A stretch of 52,253 bases of DNA from an uncultured Clostridia bacterium (GTDB lineage: Bacteria; Bacillota; Clostridia; TANB77; CAG-465): assembly GCA_944386345.1 (NCBI GenBank), contig CALXAR010000006.1, positions 1 through 52,253 of the forward strand, read 5' to 3'. The notes beneath the pieces were generated by a model. That model was given only the letters and a program-made list of their open reading frames with translations. It did no database searches and was not told the DNA's origin. Position 1 is the stretch's first letter. Each line of letters opens with the position of its first letter. A program made the position numbers and the translations under genes. Positions 29,360 through 37,085 of the stretch are shown here, in pieces.

Positions 29360-30889
29360 TTAGTTATCATGTCTTTTATCATATTCACTCAAAAACTTTT
29401 CTGTATACTCTACATCAGAAATACAAGGTAAATACTCATTACCATACTTTTGTCTTGTTTCCCTTCCTTTTCCTGTAAGTAGTACTATAGTTGGCTTGTC
29501 TTCCTTTTCTGCTTTTAAAATTGCATCTTCTATAGCTTCTCCTCTTTCCTCTATTAGTGCGTAATTATTTGTATATTTTTTTACATATTGTGCTATATCG
29601 TTAGATATGTCAATAACAGGTTCTGCTCCAGGATCTTCAGCAACAATATATATAAAATCTGAATTTTGTCCTGCAATTGTTCCTAAATCTTTTCTTCTTA
29701 ATAACGCCTTTTTACCAGGGCATCCAAAAATGGATACAACTCTTCTTTCTGGATATTCCTCTTTTACAGAAGAAAATAGCTTTTCAAAGCTTAATTTATT
29801 ATGTGCATAATCTACAAGTACAATTATCTTCATATCTTTTGTATGAAAAACTTCCATTCTGCCACTTGATCTTGCAATTTCAAGGCCTCTTTTAATATAT
29901 TCTACTGGTATGTCCATAAGATAAGTTGCAGCAATTGTTGCAAGTGCATTCTCTACGTTAAATAATCCAGGCATTGTAAGTTTAAACTCTTCATCATATG
30001 TTGGCGTATGTACTTTAAATATTGTATTAAATCCATCTTTTTTTATATCATAAGCATAAAAATCAGCATCTTTTGTCTTCATTGAAAATGTAAATGCTCT
30101 TGCACTATCTCTCCTTGCAACAGCAAGAGTATTTAATGCTAAGTCAGCATCTAAATTTACTATAGCATTTTTTGTGTTTTTAAACATTTTTAATTTTGAG
30201 TTATAATAATCCTCAAAAGTTGGATGCTCAATTTCGCTTATGTGATCTTCACTAATATTCATAAATATTCCAATATCAAAGAAAACGTCTGCAACTCTTT
30301 CAAGCTTTAATGATTGAGAAGACACTTCCATTACAATATTTTCCATTCCAGAATTTAAAGCATTAAAGAAATGCTTATGTATATCATATGATTCAGGAGT
30401 TGTAATATGTGATTCAAAATTTTCAACTCCATCATAAGTATCTATTGATGATATTACTGCCGTATCCTTTTTACCTTGAGCTTTAGAATATTCATCTAGT
30501 ACAGATTTTATATAATATGTAGTAGTAGATTTTCCTTTAGTTCCACCTACACCAATTACATTTATTTTCTCTCCAGGATAATTAAAATACATTGCAGAAA
30601 GACAAGATAAAGCTTTTCGTATATCACTTACCAATACACATGGTATATCTACATTAAATTCTTTCTCACTTACATATACAAAAACGCCATTATCAATAGC
30701 TTCTTTAAGATATTCATCTTTAAATAATGCTCCCTTTACAATAAATAATGTATTTTCTTCAACCTCTTTTGAATTATATGAAACAAGATTAACTTGTGTA
30801 TCTAAAATATCTTCACAAGAAATAGTTTTAACTAATATGTTTTCATCTTTTAACAGATCTATATATTCTTTTACATTATATTTTTCCAT
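29360..30889 (-). CDS. murE: MurE-like UDP-MurNAc-tripeptide synthetase
   Basis: 509 residues with the three Mur-ligase domains. It adds the third amino acid to UDP-MurNAc-L-Ala-D-Glu. The ATP loop is GVGGTKGKSTTTYY (about 113-126), then ITTPES, MEVSSQSL, NISEDH and the carbamoylated lysine region NSKLKMF. The selectivity motif that is DNPR in diaminopimelate-adding enzymes reads EDPG here (AEDPGAEP, about 416), and the later GKGHE motif reads GKGRE. The added residue is therefore probably not meso-diaminopimelate; lysine or ornithine is possible. AGGAGAAGTGTC precedes the ATG, and a promoter lies upstream. Arginase follows in the same transcript. Confidence 0.85.
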   Translation of the reverse strand: MEKYNVKEYIDLLKDENILVKTISCEDILDTQVNLVSYNSKEVEENTLFIVKGALFKDEYLKEAIDNGVFVYVSEKEFNVDIPCVLVSDIRKALSCLSAMYFNYPGEKINVIGVGGTKGKSTTTYYIKSVLDEYSKAQGKKDTAVISSIDTYDGVENFESHITTPESYDIHKHFFNALNSGMENIVMEVSSQSLKLERVADVFFDIGIFMNISEDHISEIEHPTFEDYYNSKLKMFKNTKNAIVNLDADLALNTLAVARRDSARAFTFSMKTKDADFYAYDIKKDGFNTIFKVHTPTYDEEFKLTMPGLFNVENALATIAATYLMDIPVEYIKRGLEIARSSGRMEVFHTKDMKIIVLVDYAHNKLSFEKLFSSVKEEYPERRVVSIFGCPGKKALLRRKDLGTIAGQNSDFIYIVAEDPGAEPVIDISNDIAQYVKKYTNNYALIEERGEAIEDAILKAEKEDKPTIVLLTGKGRETRQKYGNEYLPCISDVEYTEKFLSEYDKRHDN

Positions 30890-30916
30890 GACACTTCTCC
30901 TTTAAATTACATTAAA

Positions 30917-30945
30917 ATTATATAATATATGATTTGTAAAATCAA
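30917..30945 (-). promoter_or_regulatory. Promoter of the murE-arginase unit
   Basis: Minus strand: TTGATT, a 17-base spacer, TATAAT, about 28 bases before the murE-like start. Confidence 0.6.
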
Positions 30946-31008
30946 GACAGAAAAAGTCTACAAAAATCCACAAAAACCAAATAAAAAAACACATTAATTC
31001 ACACAAAA

Positions 31009-31040
31009 ATAAAAGAGCAAAATCTTGCTCTTTTATTTTT
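31009..31040 (-). terminator. Terminator of the PHP gene
   Basis: AAAAGAGCAA/TTGCTCTTTT around a four-base loop, overlapping the stop codon. An A-rich plus-strand flank gives a T-run on the minus strand. Confidence 0.7.
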
Positions 31041-31920
31041 TATTGCTATCTAATTTTTCTTTCCTTTCTTTTAGCTTAGATATAATTGACAAATCTGTTA
31101 TTTTTAGGTTATTTTCTATTCCATAACCTACATATACTTTCGGCTCTCTTTTTCCTCCGTGATAATCACTACCTACAGTAGGAATAAGATTATACTTTTT
31201 ACAATAAGTTAGAAGACGTTTTCTGCATTTTGTACTATTATGTGGGTTGTATACCTCAATACCAGAAAGCCCAGCATCAACTAATTCTTTTATAAATTGC
31301 TCTTCCTTTTGAGGGCTAAATCTTAAGCTTCTTGGATGAGCAAGTACTGCAACTCCGCCATATTCTTGTATCTTTTTAATCAAATCAGTGGGTGATAGCT
31401 TTTTTCTTTTTACATAGCTACTTCCTCCATGATCAAGATACTTTCCATATGCTTCCTGCACAGTCTTTACATAGCCCATTTTTACCATAGTAACTGCTAT
31501 ATCAAACCGTCCTATACTTTTGCTGTCTTTTGCATTTTCTAATACATCATTAATTGATATATCTATATTGTTTTGATTTAATAGCTTTAGAGTAGACTTT
31601 ACACAGTTAAATCTATCTAATTCATAAATGTCTAATAATTTACATATATCATTTGACACATAATAGCCTAAGATATGACATACGTGTTTTTTACCATCTG
31701 AATACTTAGACATATCAGTACCAATCTCAATTCCAGGTATAACCTCAATATCTTCTCCTGCTAATTCACAAGCAACTTTATATGAGGATATATTATAATG
31801 CTCAGTAAAAGATATTACTCCAACATTATTTTCTATAGCTTTTTTTAGTACTTCTTCTATACTATCAAACCCATCTGAATAATTTGTATGAACGTGAAGA
31901 TCAATAAACTTTTTCATCAT
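31033..31920 (-). CDS. PHP-domain phosphoesterase (TrpH/RNase AM-like)
   Basis: 295 residues from the ATG at 31920; AAGGAG is ten bases upstream, while the in-frame GTG at 31926 is too close. PHP metallo-phosphoesterase: DLHVHTNYSDG (H9, H11), FTEHYN near 41, PGIEIG, and later AHPRSLRF and GSDYHGG near 260, all trinuclear-site ligands. Relatives act as 3',5'-nucleoside bisphosphate phosphatases or 5'-3' exonucleases on short RNA (E. coli YciV/RNase AM). It is independent of murE, with a terminator at its end. The substrate is an inference from the family. Confidence 0.85.
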   Translation of the reverse strand: MMKKFIDLHVHTNYSDGFDSIEEVLKKAIENNVGVISFTEHYNISSYKVACELAGEDIEVIPGIEIGTDMSKYSDGKKHVCHILGYYVSNDICKLLDIYELDRFNCVKSTLKLLNQNNIDISINDVLENAKDSKSIGRFDIAVTMVKMGYVKTVQEAYGKYLDHGGSSYVKRKKLSPTDLIKKIQEYGGVAVLAHPRSLRFSPQKEEQFIKELVDAGLSGIEVYNPHNSTKCRKRLLTYCKKYNLIPTVGSDYHGGKREPKVYVGYGIENNLKITDLSIISKLKERKEKLDSNKK

Positions 31921-32011
31921 ATTCACAACACTCCTTAATTATAATTAGTGATAAATAATCAACCTCAAATGTGATGTTATCATATACACAAAAAATTGTC
32001 AATGAATAAAA

Positions 32012-32049
32012 AAAATAAAAAAACTTGAAACTAAGTTCCAAGCTTTTTT
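32012..32049 (-). terminator. Terminator of carD
   Basis: Stem CTTGGAAC/GTTTCAAG (one G-U pair) with a three-base loop followed by a long T-rich run on the minus strand, about 40 bases after the carD stop. Confidence 0.65.
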
Positions 32050-32080
32050 ATATGTTTAAAATATTTTTTTGTTGAGACTA

Positions 32081-32623
32081 TTATAATTTCACATCTCCGC
32101 TTGCATTAGAAGCTTCATCCATAATTCCTGCAGCATATGATTCTTTTATTATACTGTCGATCTTATTTTCTAATAACTCTTTATCTTGATCCTCAGCAAG
32201 AACCATCTCACTTAAAAGAATATTTTTAGATGTTGTAAGCATCTTCTTTTCTCCTATAGAAAGACCTCTTTCCATATGTCTATGTGAAAGTTCTCTTACA
32301 ACTTCTGCTACTTCTAATATGTTACCTGATTTAATCTTCTCTACATTTTGATTATATCTTTTACTCCAATTAACATCATGAATGTAAGGATCTTTAGGTT
32401 TTTCTAGAACAGAAAATACTTTATCTGCCTCTGATCTTTTTGAAACTTCTCTTACACCTATATCATCAACCTTATCTGTTGGAACCATTAATTTCATTCC
32501 ACCAATAGGCATTTTGATTATGTAATAATCATCAACATTTCCAAGCATTTCTTTTTCCTCAATAGATTCTATTGTCCCTGCGCCATGCATTGGATAAACA
32601 ACTTTATCTCCTACACTAAACAC
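32081..32623 (-). CDS. CarD/CdnL-family transcription regulator
   Basis: 180 residues. The N-terminal RNA polymerase-interacting domain (FSVGDKVVYPMHGAGTIE, about 2-60) is followed by a helical DNA-binding C-terminal domain with the conserved W in VNWSKRYNQN (about 100) and the RELSHRHMERGLSIGEKKML helix. CarD binds RNA polymerase and the upstream edge of the bubble to stabilise open complexes, especially at rRNA promoters. Start codon GTG, with GGGGGA seven bases upstream. It has its own extended -10 promoter (32665-32693) and terminator. Confidence 0.9.
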   Translation of the reverse strand: MFSVGDKVVYPMHGAGTIESIEEKEMLGNVDDYYIIKMPIGGMKLMVPTDKVDDIGVREVSKRSEADKVFSVLEKPKDPYIHDVNWSKRYNQNVEKIKSGNILEVAEVVRELSHRHMERGLSIGEKKMLTTSKNILLSEMVLAEDQDKELLENKIDSIIKESYAAGIMDEASNASGDVKL

Positions 32624-32664
32624 TAAACACTCCCCCTTTTCTTAAATCATAGTAATACACTATT

Positions 32665-32693
32665 ATTATACCACAAATTCATGAAAAAGTAAA
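32665..32693 (-). promoter_or_regulatory. carD promoter
   Basis: Minus strand: TTTACT, a 17-base spacer ending TGG (extended -10), TATAAT. Confidence 0.7.
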
Positions 32694-32724
32694 GGAAATG
32701 AGGAGTTATTTTAGGTTAATAAGG

Positions 32725-33438
32725 TTAATTTCCACCAAATCTACGGTTCCTTTTTATGTATTCTTCTATAGCATTATCAAACTGTTTTTCGTCAAAGTCT
32801 GGCCACATTACATCTTTTGGAAAATATAGCTCAGAGTAAGTAGATTGCCAAGGTAAGAAATTACTTAGTCTATATTCATTACTTGTTCTAATAACTAAAT
32901 CTGGGTCTGGAATATCTTTGGTATATAAGTGACTAGAGATTGTATCAGCATTTATATCATCTTTTGATATTTTTCCTGCTAATACATCATCACATATCTC
33001 TTTTACAGACCTTACAATTTCATCTCTTCCACCATAATTTAAGCATATTCCAAATACCATTTTATTATTATTTTTTGTCTTTTCTTCTAGCTTTAATATT
33101 TTATCTTGAAGCTTTTTATCTAAAGCTGTAATGTCTCCATATACTTTAATACGAATTTCTCTTTTTTCATCACTTACTAATAAGTCACTAGTAAATTTAT
33201 CTAAAAGTTTCATTAGAAGAGTTACTTCTGATGCATCTCTTTTCCAATTTTCAGTAGAAAAAGCGTATACAGTTAAATACTGTAGCCCACAATCATAAGC
33301 ATACTTAGCTATATTTTTTACAGCTTTAGCACCAGCTTTATGTCCTTCTGTAGGTTTTAGTCCTCGTGACTTTGCCCACCTTCTATTGCCATCTAATATA
33401 ATTGCTATATGTTTTGGTCCTCTTTCATCTATCTTCAT
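32725..33438 (-). CDS. uppS: Undecaprenyl diphosphate synthase (cis-prenyltransferase)
   Basis: 237 residues. It extends farnesyl diphosphate with eight IPP units in cis to form the C55 lipid carrier for peptidoglycan. The catalytic motif is ILDGNRRWAK with Asp16 and Arg19/20. FSTENWKR (near 78) and FLPWQSTYSELYF (near 205) are the other conserved regions. It is the last gene of an ispH-ispA-HD-uppS cluster, 11 bases after the HD gene, so substrate-making and substrate-using enzymes are co-expressed. cdsA and dxr, the usual neighbours downstream, are absent. Confidence 0.95.
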   Translation of the reverse strand: MKIDERGPKHIAIILDGNRRWAKSRGLKPTEGHKAGAKAVKNIAKYAYDCGLQYLTVYAFSTENWKRDASEVTLLMKLLDKFTSDLLVSDEKREIRIKVYGDITALDKKLQDKILKLEEKTKNNNKMVFGICLNYGGRDEIVRSVKEICDDVLAGKISKDDINADTISSHLYTKDIPDPDLVIRTSNEYRLSNFLPWQSTYSELYFPKDVMWPDFDEKQFDNAIEEYIKRNRRFGGN

Positions 33439-33449
33439 ACACTTCTCCT

Positions 33450-34004
33450 TTAAATATCATAAAAATATGTTGCTTCCAAATCAGCCTCATGTAATAACAA
33501 AGCAAGAGGATATTTCTTAAAAGCAATTCCTATTGTACTATACATTTCTTTTGGCTCTGTAAAGCCCATATGCCACCTAATACAATATTTTTCTTCTACA
33601 GTAAGCTTGATATACTCTGTAAGCATCATAACAGATTTTTCTCCATGTCCATATGGAATTGTATCATCAACTGTATAATATGGGACTTTTTCCCATACTC
33701 CCTCTGCATTCTTAGCATTTCTATAATCTACTTTATAATAATTTACTTTACATATGTCATGTAGTAAAGCTACTATTTTTAAAGTATCCTCTGACACGTT
33801 AATGTCAACTACAGAATGCTCTACTTTATACTTTAAAATCTCATATACTTTCATACTATGCTCTAAAAGTCCACCCTCATAATTTCCGTGAAATCTTGTA
33901 CTTGCTGGAGCAGTATAAAAATCTGTTTTATCTATAAAAGCTATAAGATTTTCAATTCCATCTCTATTTATACTACTAAGTAGTCTTTTAAATTCTTCTC
34001 TCAT
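33450..34004 (-). CDS. HD-domain hydrolase
   Basis: 184 residues from the ATG at 34004 (AAGGTG six bases upstream); an in-frame GTG three codons earlier lies in that site. HD superfamily metal-dependent phosphohydrolase: GGLLEHS (H49), ALLHDICK (H82-D83), and YGHGEKSV (H near 118) with IRWHMG near 148 supply the H..HD..H/D ligands. FYTAPASTRFHGNYEGGL is typical of a conserved clostridial HD protein. The substrate is unknown. It sits inside the isoprenoid operon, immediately after ispA and before uppS. A role in turnover of a phosphorylated or nucleotide compound is all that can be said. Confidence 0.82.
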   Translation of the reverse strand: MREEFKRLLSSINRDGIENLIAFIDKTDFYTAPASTRFHGNYEGGLLEHSMKVYEILKYKVEHSVVDINVSEDTLKIVALLHDICKVNYYKVDYRNAKNAEGVWEKVPYYTVDDTIPYGHGEKSVMMLTEYIKLTVEEKYCIRWHMGFTEPKEMYSTIGIAFKKYPLALLLHEADLEATYFYDI

Positions 34005-34014
34005 TTTATACACC

Positions 34015-34905
34015 TTACTTTTCTCTATCTTTTATATATAGTGCTAAATCAAGTAAAAACTCAGACTTATCACCAAACACGCGAATACTTGACATAGCTT
34101 CATTAATAACGTCATCAAGCATCTCTTGTGCTCTTTCAAGTCCATATTTAGTTACATAAGTTGCCTTATTCATTTCTCTATCATTTCCTACTGGTTTTCC
34201 AGTTTTTTTGCTATCTCCAATTTCAGATAAAATATCATCTTTTATCTGAAAAGCAAGACCAATATTCTCAGCAAAATTAGTTAGTACTTGTAGCTCTTGA
34301 TTTGTTGCACCAGCAAGCAATGCACCAATTCTTACTGATTCTCTAATTAATGCTCCTGTCTTATTTCTATGCATATACTCAAGTTGCTCTAGTGTTAAAA
34401 TCTCTCCTGCGCTTACAGTATCATAATACTCTCCTGCTACCATTCTATCTTTTGCTTTTACAAACTCATTTAAAGCCATTATTTTCATACTTATTTTCTT
34501 TATATCAAGTTCGTCTCTTAAATCATCTGTTATAACTATATTTGAATAATTAAAAAGTGCATCTCCAGCAAGAAGTGCTGTACACTCATCATACATTTTA
34601 TGATTTGTAGGCTTACCATGTCTGAAATCATCATTATCAATACATGGCATATCATCATGTATTAGACTTGCATTATGCACCATTTCCATTCCTATTGCAA
34701 AAGGTAAGCACTCTTCAAAATCCTCTTTAAATAATCTATATGTAGCAAACATAAGTGTTGGTCTTATTCTTTTACCCCCTGATAAAAGACTATATCTCAT
34801 TGATTCTCTAAGTCTTTTTTCATAAGTATTGTCATCTTTAAAATACTTGTCTAACTCATCATCAATATAGTTTTGATATTTTTTTAATTCTTCTTTAAAA
34901 ACCAT
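34015..34905 (-). CDS. ispA: Short-chain polyprenyl (farnesyl) diphosphate synthase
   Basis: 296 residues. It condenses IPP and DMAPP/GPP to farnesyl diphosphate. Helix KRIRP is near 45-49. The first Asp-rich motif is DDMPCID (84-90) in LIHDDMPCIDNDDFRHGKPT. The second, normally DDxxD, is DDILS (about 224), where the last Asp is Ser, followed by EIGDSKKTGKPVGND. The two Mg-chelating Asp of the second motif are kept. GTKGK-type C-terminal residues are partly conserved. AGGAGGAAAAA precedes the ATG. It lies between ispH (ten bases) and the HD gene. It is probably functional despite the substitution. Confidence 0.9.
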   Translation of the reverse strand: MVFKEELKKYQNYIDDELDKYFKDDNTYEKRLRESMRYSLLSGGKRIRPTLMFATYRLFKEDFEECLPFAIGMEMVHNASLIHDDMPCIDNDDFRHGKPTNHKMYDECTALLAGDALFNYSNIVITDDLRDELDIKKISMKIMALNEFVKAKDRMVAGEYYDTVSAGEILTLEQLEYMHRNKTGALIRESVRIGALLAGATNQELQVLTNFAENIGLAFQIKDDILSEIGDSKKTGKPVGNDREMNKATYVTKYGLERAQEMLDDVINEAMSSIRVFGDKSEFLLDLALYIKDREK

Positions 34906-34914
34906 TTTTTCCTC

Positions 34915-35748
34915 CTAATTAATTTGGTTTATTCTCGCAACTACTTTATCTATTGTTTCCATAGGAGTCGATGCTCCTGACATTACCCCTATTATATCAT
35001 ATTTTTTAGATTCTTCAATTTTTTTGTCGTTTTCATCTTGGATTATAATACAATTTTCACATTCTGAACATGCAACCTCAAAAAGCTTTTTAGTATTTGA
35101 GCTATTCTTTCCACCTACTATTATCATAAAATCAGCTTCTCTTGCTATTTTTCTACACTCCTCTTGCCTATTTCTAGTACTTGGGCAAATTGAATTTATA
35201 CAAACTATATTGCTATATTTTTCTTTTAATTTCTTTTCTATGCTAATATATTTATCAAGAGAAAACGTTGTTTGTACAATAGAAAATACTTTGTCAAATA
35301 ATGGCAAAGCTTCTATTTCACTAATATCTTCAATAACATATACATCTTTTGCATATCCCATTGAGCCAATTGTTTCTGGATGCTCCTTTTTTCCTATTAA
35401 AATAATACTATACCCATTATTTGACGCCTCTTTTATTTTTTTATGTATTTGCATCACTTTAGGACAAGTAAAATCTAGGAGTTTTATGTTTCTTTCTTCT
35501 GCTTTTTTATACACATCTTCTGGAACACCATGAGCTCTTATTGCAAGATACTCATTATCTTTTACTTCATCTATATTATCTACAAAAACAACTCCTTTAT
35601 CCATTAGTTTTTTTACTACAACTTCATTATGAACAATTTCTCCTAAGCAGTTTAATTTTCCCCTAGAGCTAACCTCTTTTTCCACTCCATCAACTGCTCT
35701 TTTTACTCCAAAACAAAAACCAGACTCTCTACCAATTATTATTTCCAT
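34915..35748 (-). CDS. ispH: 4-hydroxy-3-methylbut-2-enyl diphosphate reductase
   Basis: 277 residues, single-domain (no S1 fusion, unlike many clostridia). Last MEP-pathway enzyme; it reduces HMBPP to IPP and DMAPP with a [4Fe-4S] cluster. Cluster cysteines are C12 (FCFGVKRAV), C95 (FTCPKV) and C188 (SICPSTRNRQEE). Histidines in GEIVHNEVVV, RAHGVP and EHPETIG line the diphosphate pocket. A perfect consensus promoter (TTGACA-17-TATAAT) lies just upstream, and GGAGGAAAT precedes the ATG. It is the first gene of the isoprenoid operon. Confidence 0.95.
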   Translation of the reverse strand: MEIIIGRESGFCFGVKRAVDGVEKEVSSRGKLNCLGEIVHNEVVVKKLMDKGVVFVDNIDEVKDNEYLAIRAHGVPEDVYKKAEERNIKLLDFTCPKVMQIHKKIKEASNNGYSIILIGKKEHPETIGSMGYAKDVYVIEDISEIEALPLFDKVFSIVQTTFSLDKYISIEKKLKEKYSNIVCINSICPSTRNRQEECRKIAREADFMIIVGGKNSSNTKKLFEVACSECENCIIIQDENDKKIEESKKYDIIGVMSGASTPMETIDKVVARINQIN

Positions 35749-35776
35749 ATTTCCTCCAAATTACTATGTAGTATAT

Positions 35777-35805
35777 ATTATATTGTAATTTGAATAAAAT
35801 GTCAA
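35777..35805 (-). promoter_or_regulatory. Consensus promoter of the ispH operon
   Basis: Minus strand: TTGACA, a 17-base spacer, TATAAT. The first bases of the -35 continue from the T-run of the upstream gene's terminator. Confidence 0.75.
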
Positions 35806-35833
35806 AAAAAAAGAGATAGATTAAATCTATCTC
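35805..35833 (-). terminator. Terminator of the secreted acidic protein gene
   Basis: GAGATAGATT/AATCTATCTC with a one-base centre (35813-35833), then nine T on the minus strand running into GACA of the next promoter. Confidence 0.75.
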
Positions 35834-36819
35834 ATATTAATTAGTCTTTGATTAAGAATTGGTTTACTTATATGTGCATCGTTTACTTTATATGCAATAT
35901 ATGCAATTTTCTTAAATTTTTTTAATTTATCATTATCTGGAAGATCTAACATTATTTTTGAATAATGAGCTACATCCTTATGTGTATTTAATATTGCTAC
36001 TTTTATGTTATCGTTAAAATTAATATTTCTAGCTTTTAATAATTCTATTTTTTTCTTTTGATTATTTCTATTTATAACTTCTATTGTGTTTATATCCTCT
36101 TTATTTTCTTTTTTATCTTCATTTTTAATCACATTATTTATAGTTACGTCAGTAGGCTTAATATATTCTTTTTCTGGTACAGTTTCTTCTTCTAAAATAT
36201 GATTTTCCTCTACTAGAATATTTTCTGTATTTTCTGTTTTTTCATCCTCAACTATTATCTCTTCTACTTTATTATCCGTACTATTTTGCATATCATCTTC
36301 AAATACTTCTTCCTCCTCTTTTTCTTCCTCTTCTACATCATCAGTAACTTCTTCTTCAGGTGGTTCCTCTTCCTCTGGAACCGAAGGAGCGACTTGACTA
36401 TCAATATCTAAATACTTATCTAAGCTAATATTTTCATTTACTAAGTCTATAAATACATTAACTAATTCGTCACTATAATTCACTCCCATAGGGGCATCTA
36501 TTATTCTGTACTGATAAAATCCATATGGCAATTTATTTAATACGATTTTACCATTAATATCACTAACTAAATTAATTGTAATATTATCTCTTATTTCGTC
36601 TACTTCTCTTATATCAATCATTCCTTCATCTGAGGAATAAAACATTTCAATCTCTACACCTTCTATAGGGAAATTATCTGTGTTTAGAAATGTTATTACA
36701 AATCTACCATTATTTGAAATATTTTCTATTGCATTATCCATATTATCTACTGCATATATATTTTCTAGACTAACCAATGTAAATAAAATACTTGCTAATG
36801 CAATACCTAGCCTTTTCAT
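35827..36819 (-). CDS. Secreted protein with a prealbumin/SpaA-like domain and acidic linker
   Basis: 330 residues. A signal peptide (1-23, cleavage after IYA) is followed by a beta-rich domain (about 35-125) resembling SpaA/prealbumin-like repeats: GRFVITFLNTDNFPIEGVEIEMF, read here as residues 38-60, then GKIVLNKLPYGFYQYRIIDAP. Residues about 143-235 are strongly acidic (runs of E with P and V), and 236-330 form a basic C-terminal region (KKKIELLKARNINF). There is no LPxTG signal, C-terminal helix or other anchor. It is a surface or extracellular protein of unknown role. An extended -10 promoter and GAGGTGAATTAAA precede the ATG; the gene is monocistronic. Confidence 0.7.
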   Translation of the reverse strand: MKRLGIALASILFTLVSLENIYAVDNMDNAIENISNNGRFVITFLNTDNFPIEGVEIEMFYSSDEGMIDIREVDEIRDNITINLVSDINGKIVLNKLPYGFYQYRIIDAPMGVNYSDELVNVFIDLVNENISLDKYLDIDSQVAPSVPEEEEPPEEEVTDDVEEEEKEEEEVFEDDMQNSTDNKVEEIIVEDEKTENTENILVEENHILEEETVPEKEYIKPTDVTINNVIKNEDKKENKEDINTIEVINRNNQKKKIELLKARNINFNDNIKVAILNTHKDVAHYSKIMLDLPDNDKLKKFKKIAYIAYKVNDAHISKPILNQRLINMR

Positions 36820-36843
36820 TTTAATTCACCTCTTCATAATTAT

Positions 36844-36872
36844 ATTATACCACTTTTTTAGCATTATGTTAA
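36844..36872 (-). promoter_or_regulatory. Promoter of the secreted protein gene
   Basis: Minus strand: TTAACA, a 17-base spacer ending TGG, TATAAT. The remaining sequence up to the disA terminator (36873-37047) is AT-rich; I see no gene in it. Confidence 0.65.
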
Positions 36873-37047
36873 GTTTTTACGTGAATACGAAGTCTAAGAT
36901 AAAGCTTAATTTAAAGATTTTTGTTAAATTATTCGCGCGCTTCTTTATATTATGTAATCTATTAAGTTTATATTTTGTATAATATCAATAAATATTTTTA
37001 CGCATATATAATATTACATTTTTGTTACGTTTTACGTGCTTTAGTAC

Positions 37048-37079
37048 AAAAAAGTGCATATATTGAGTAATATATGCAC
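37048..37079 (-). terminator. Terminator of the radA-disA operon
   Basis: Eleven-base stem GTGCATATATT/AATATATGCAC, a four-base loop and six T on the minus strand, seven bases after the disA stop. Confidence 0.85.
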
Positions 37080-37085
37080 AAAGAT

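Noticed and set aside
28973-29431. 152-codon open frame on the plus strand
   Set aside because: It lies antisense to the arginase and murE ends, has no ribosome binding site and gives a low-complexity F/S/I-rich product. It is a shadow of a real gene, like the other long antisense frames opposite ispH, rlmD, mfd, uvrA and ligA.
35024-35533. 169-codon open frame on the plus strand
   Set aside because: Antisense to ispH, which has all its catalytic cysteines; no start signals.
36680-36982. 100-codon open frame on the plus strand
   Set aside because: Antisense to the signal peptide and promoter of the secreted protein; no ribosome binding site.
36873-37040. TTTTACGTG occurring twice in the gap between disA and the secreted protein gene
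   Set aside because: Two copies of a nine-base AT-rich string 150 bases apart are not enough to claim an operator.
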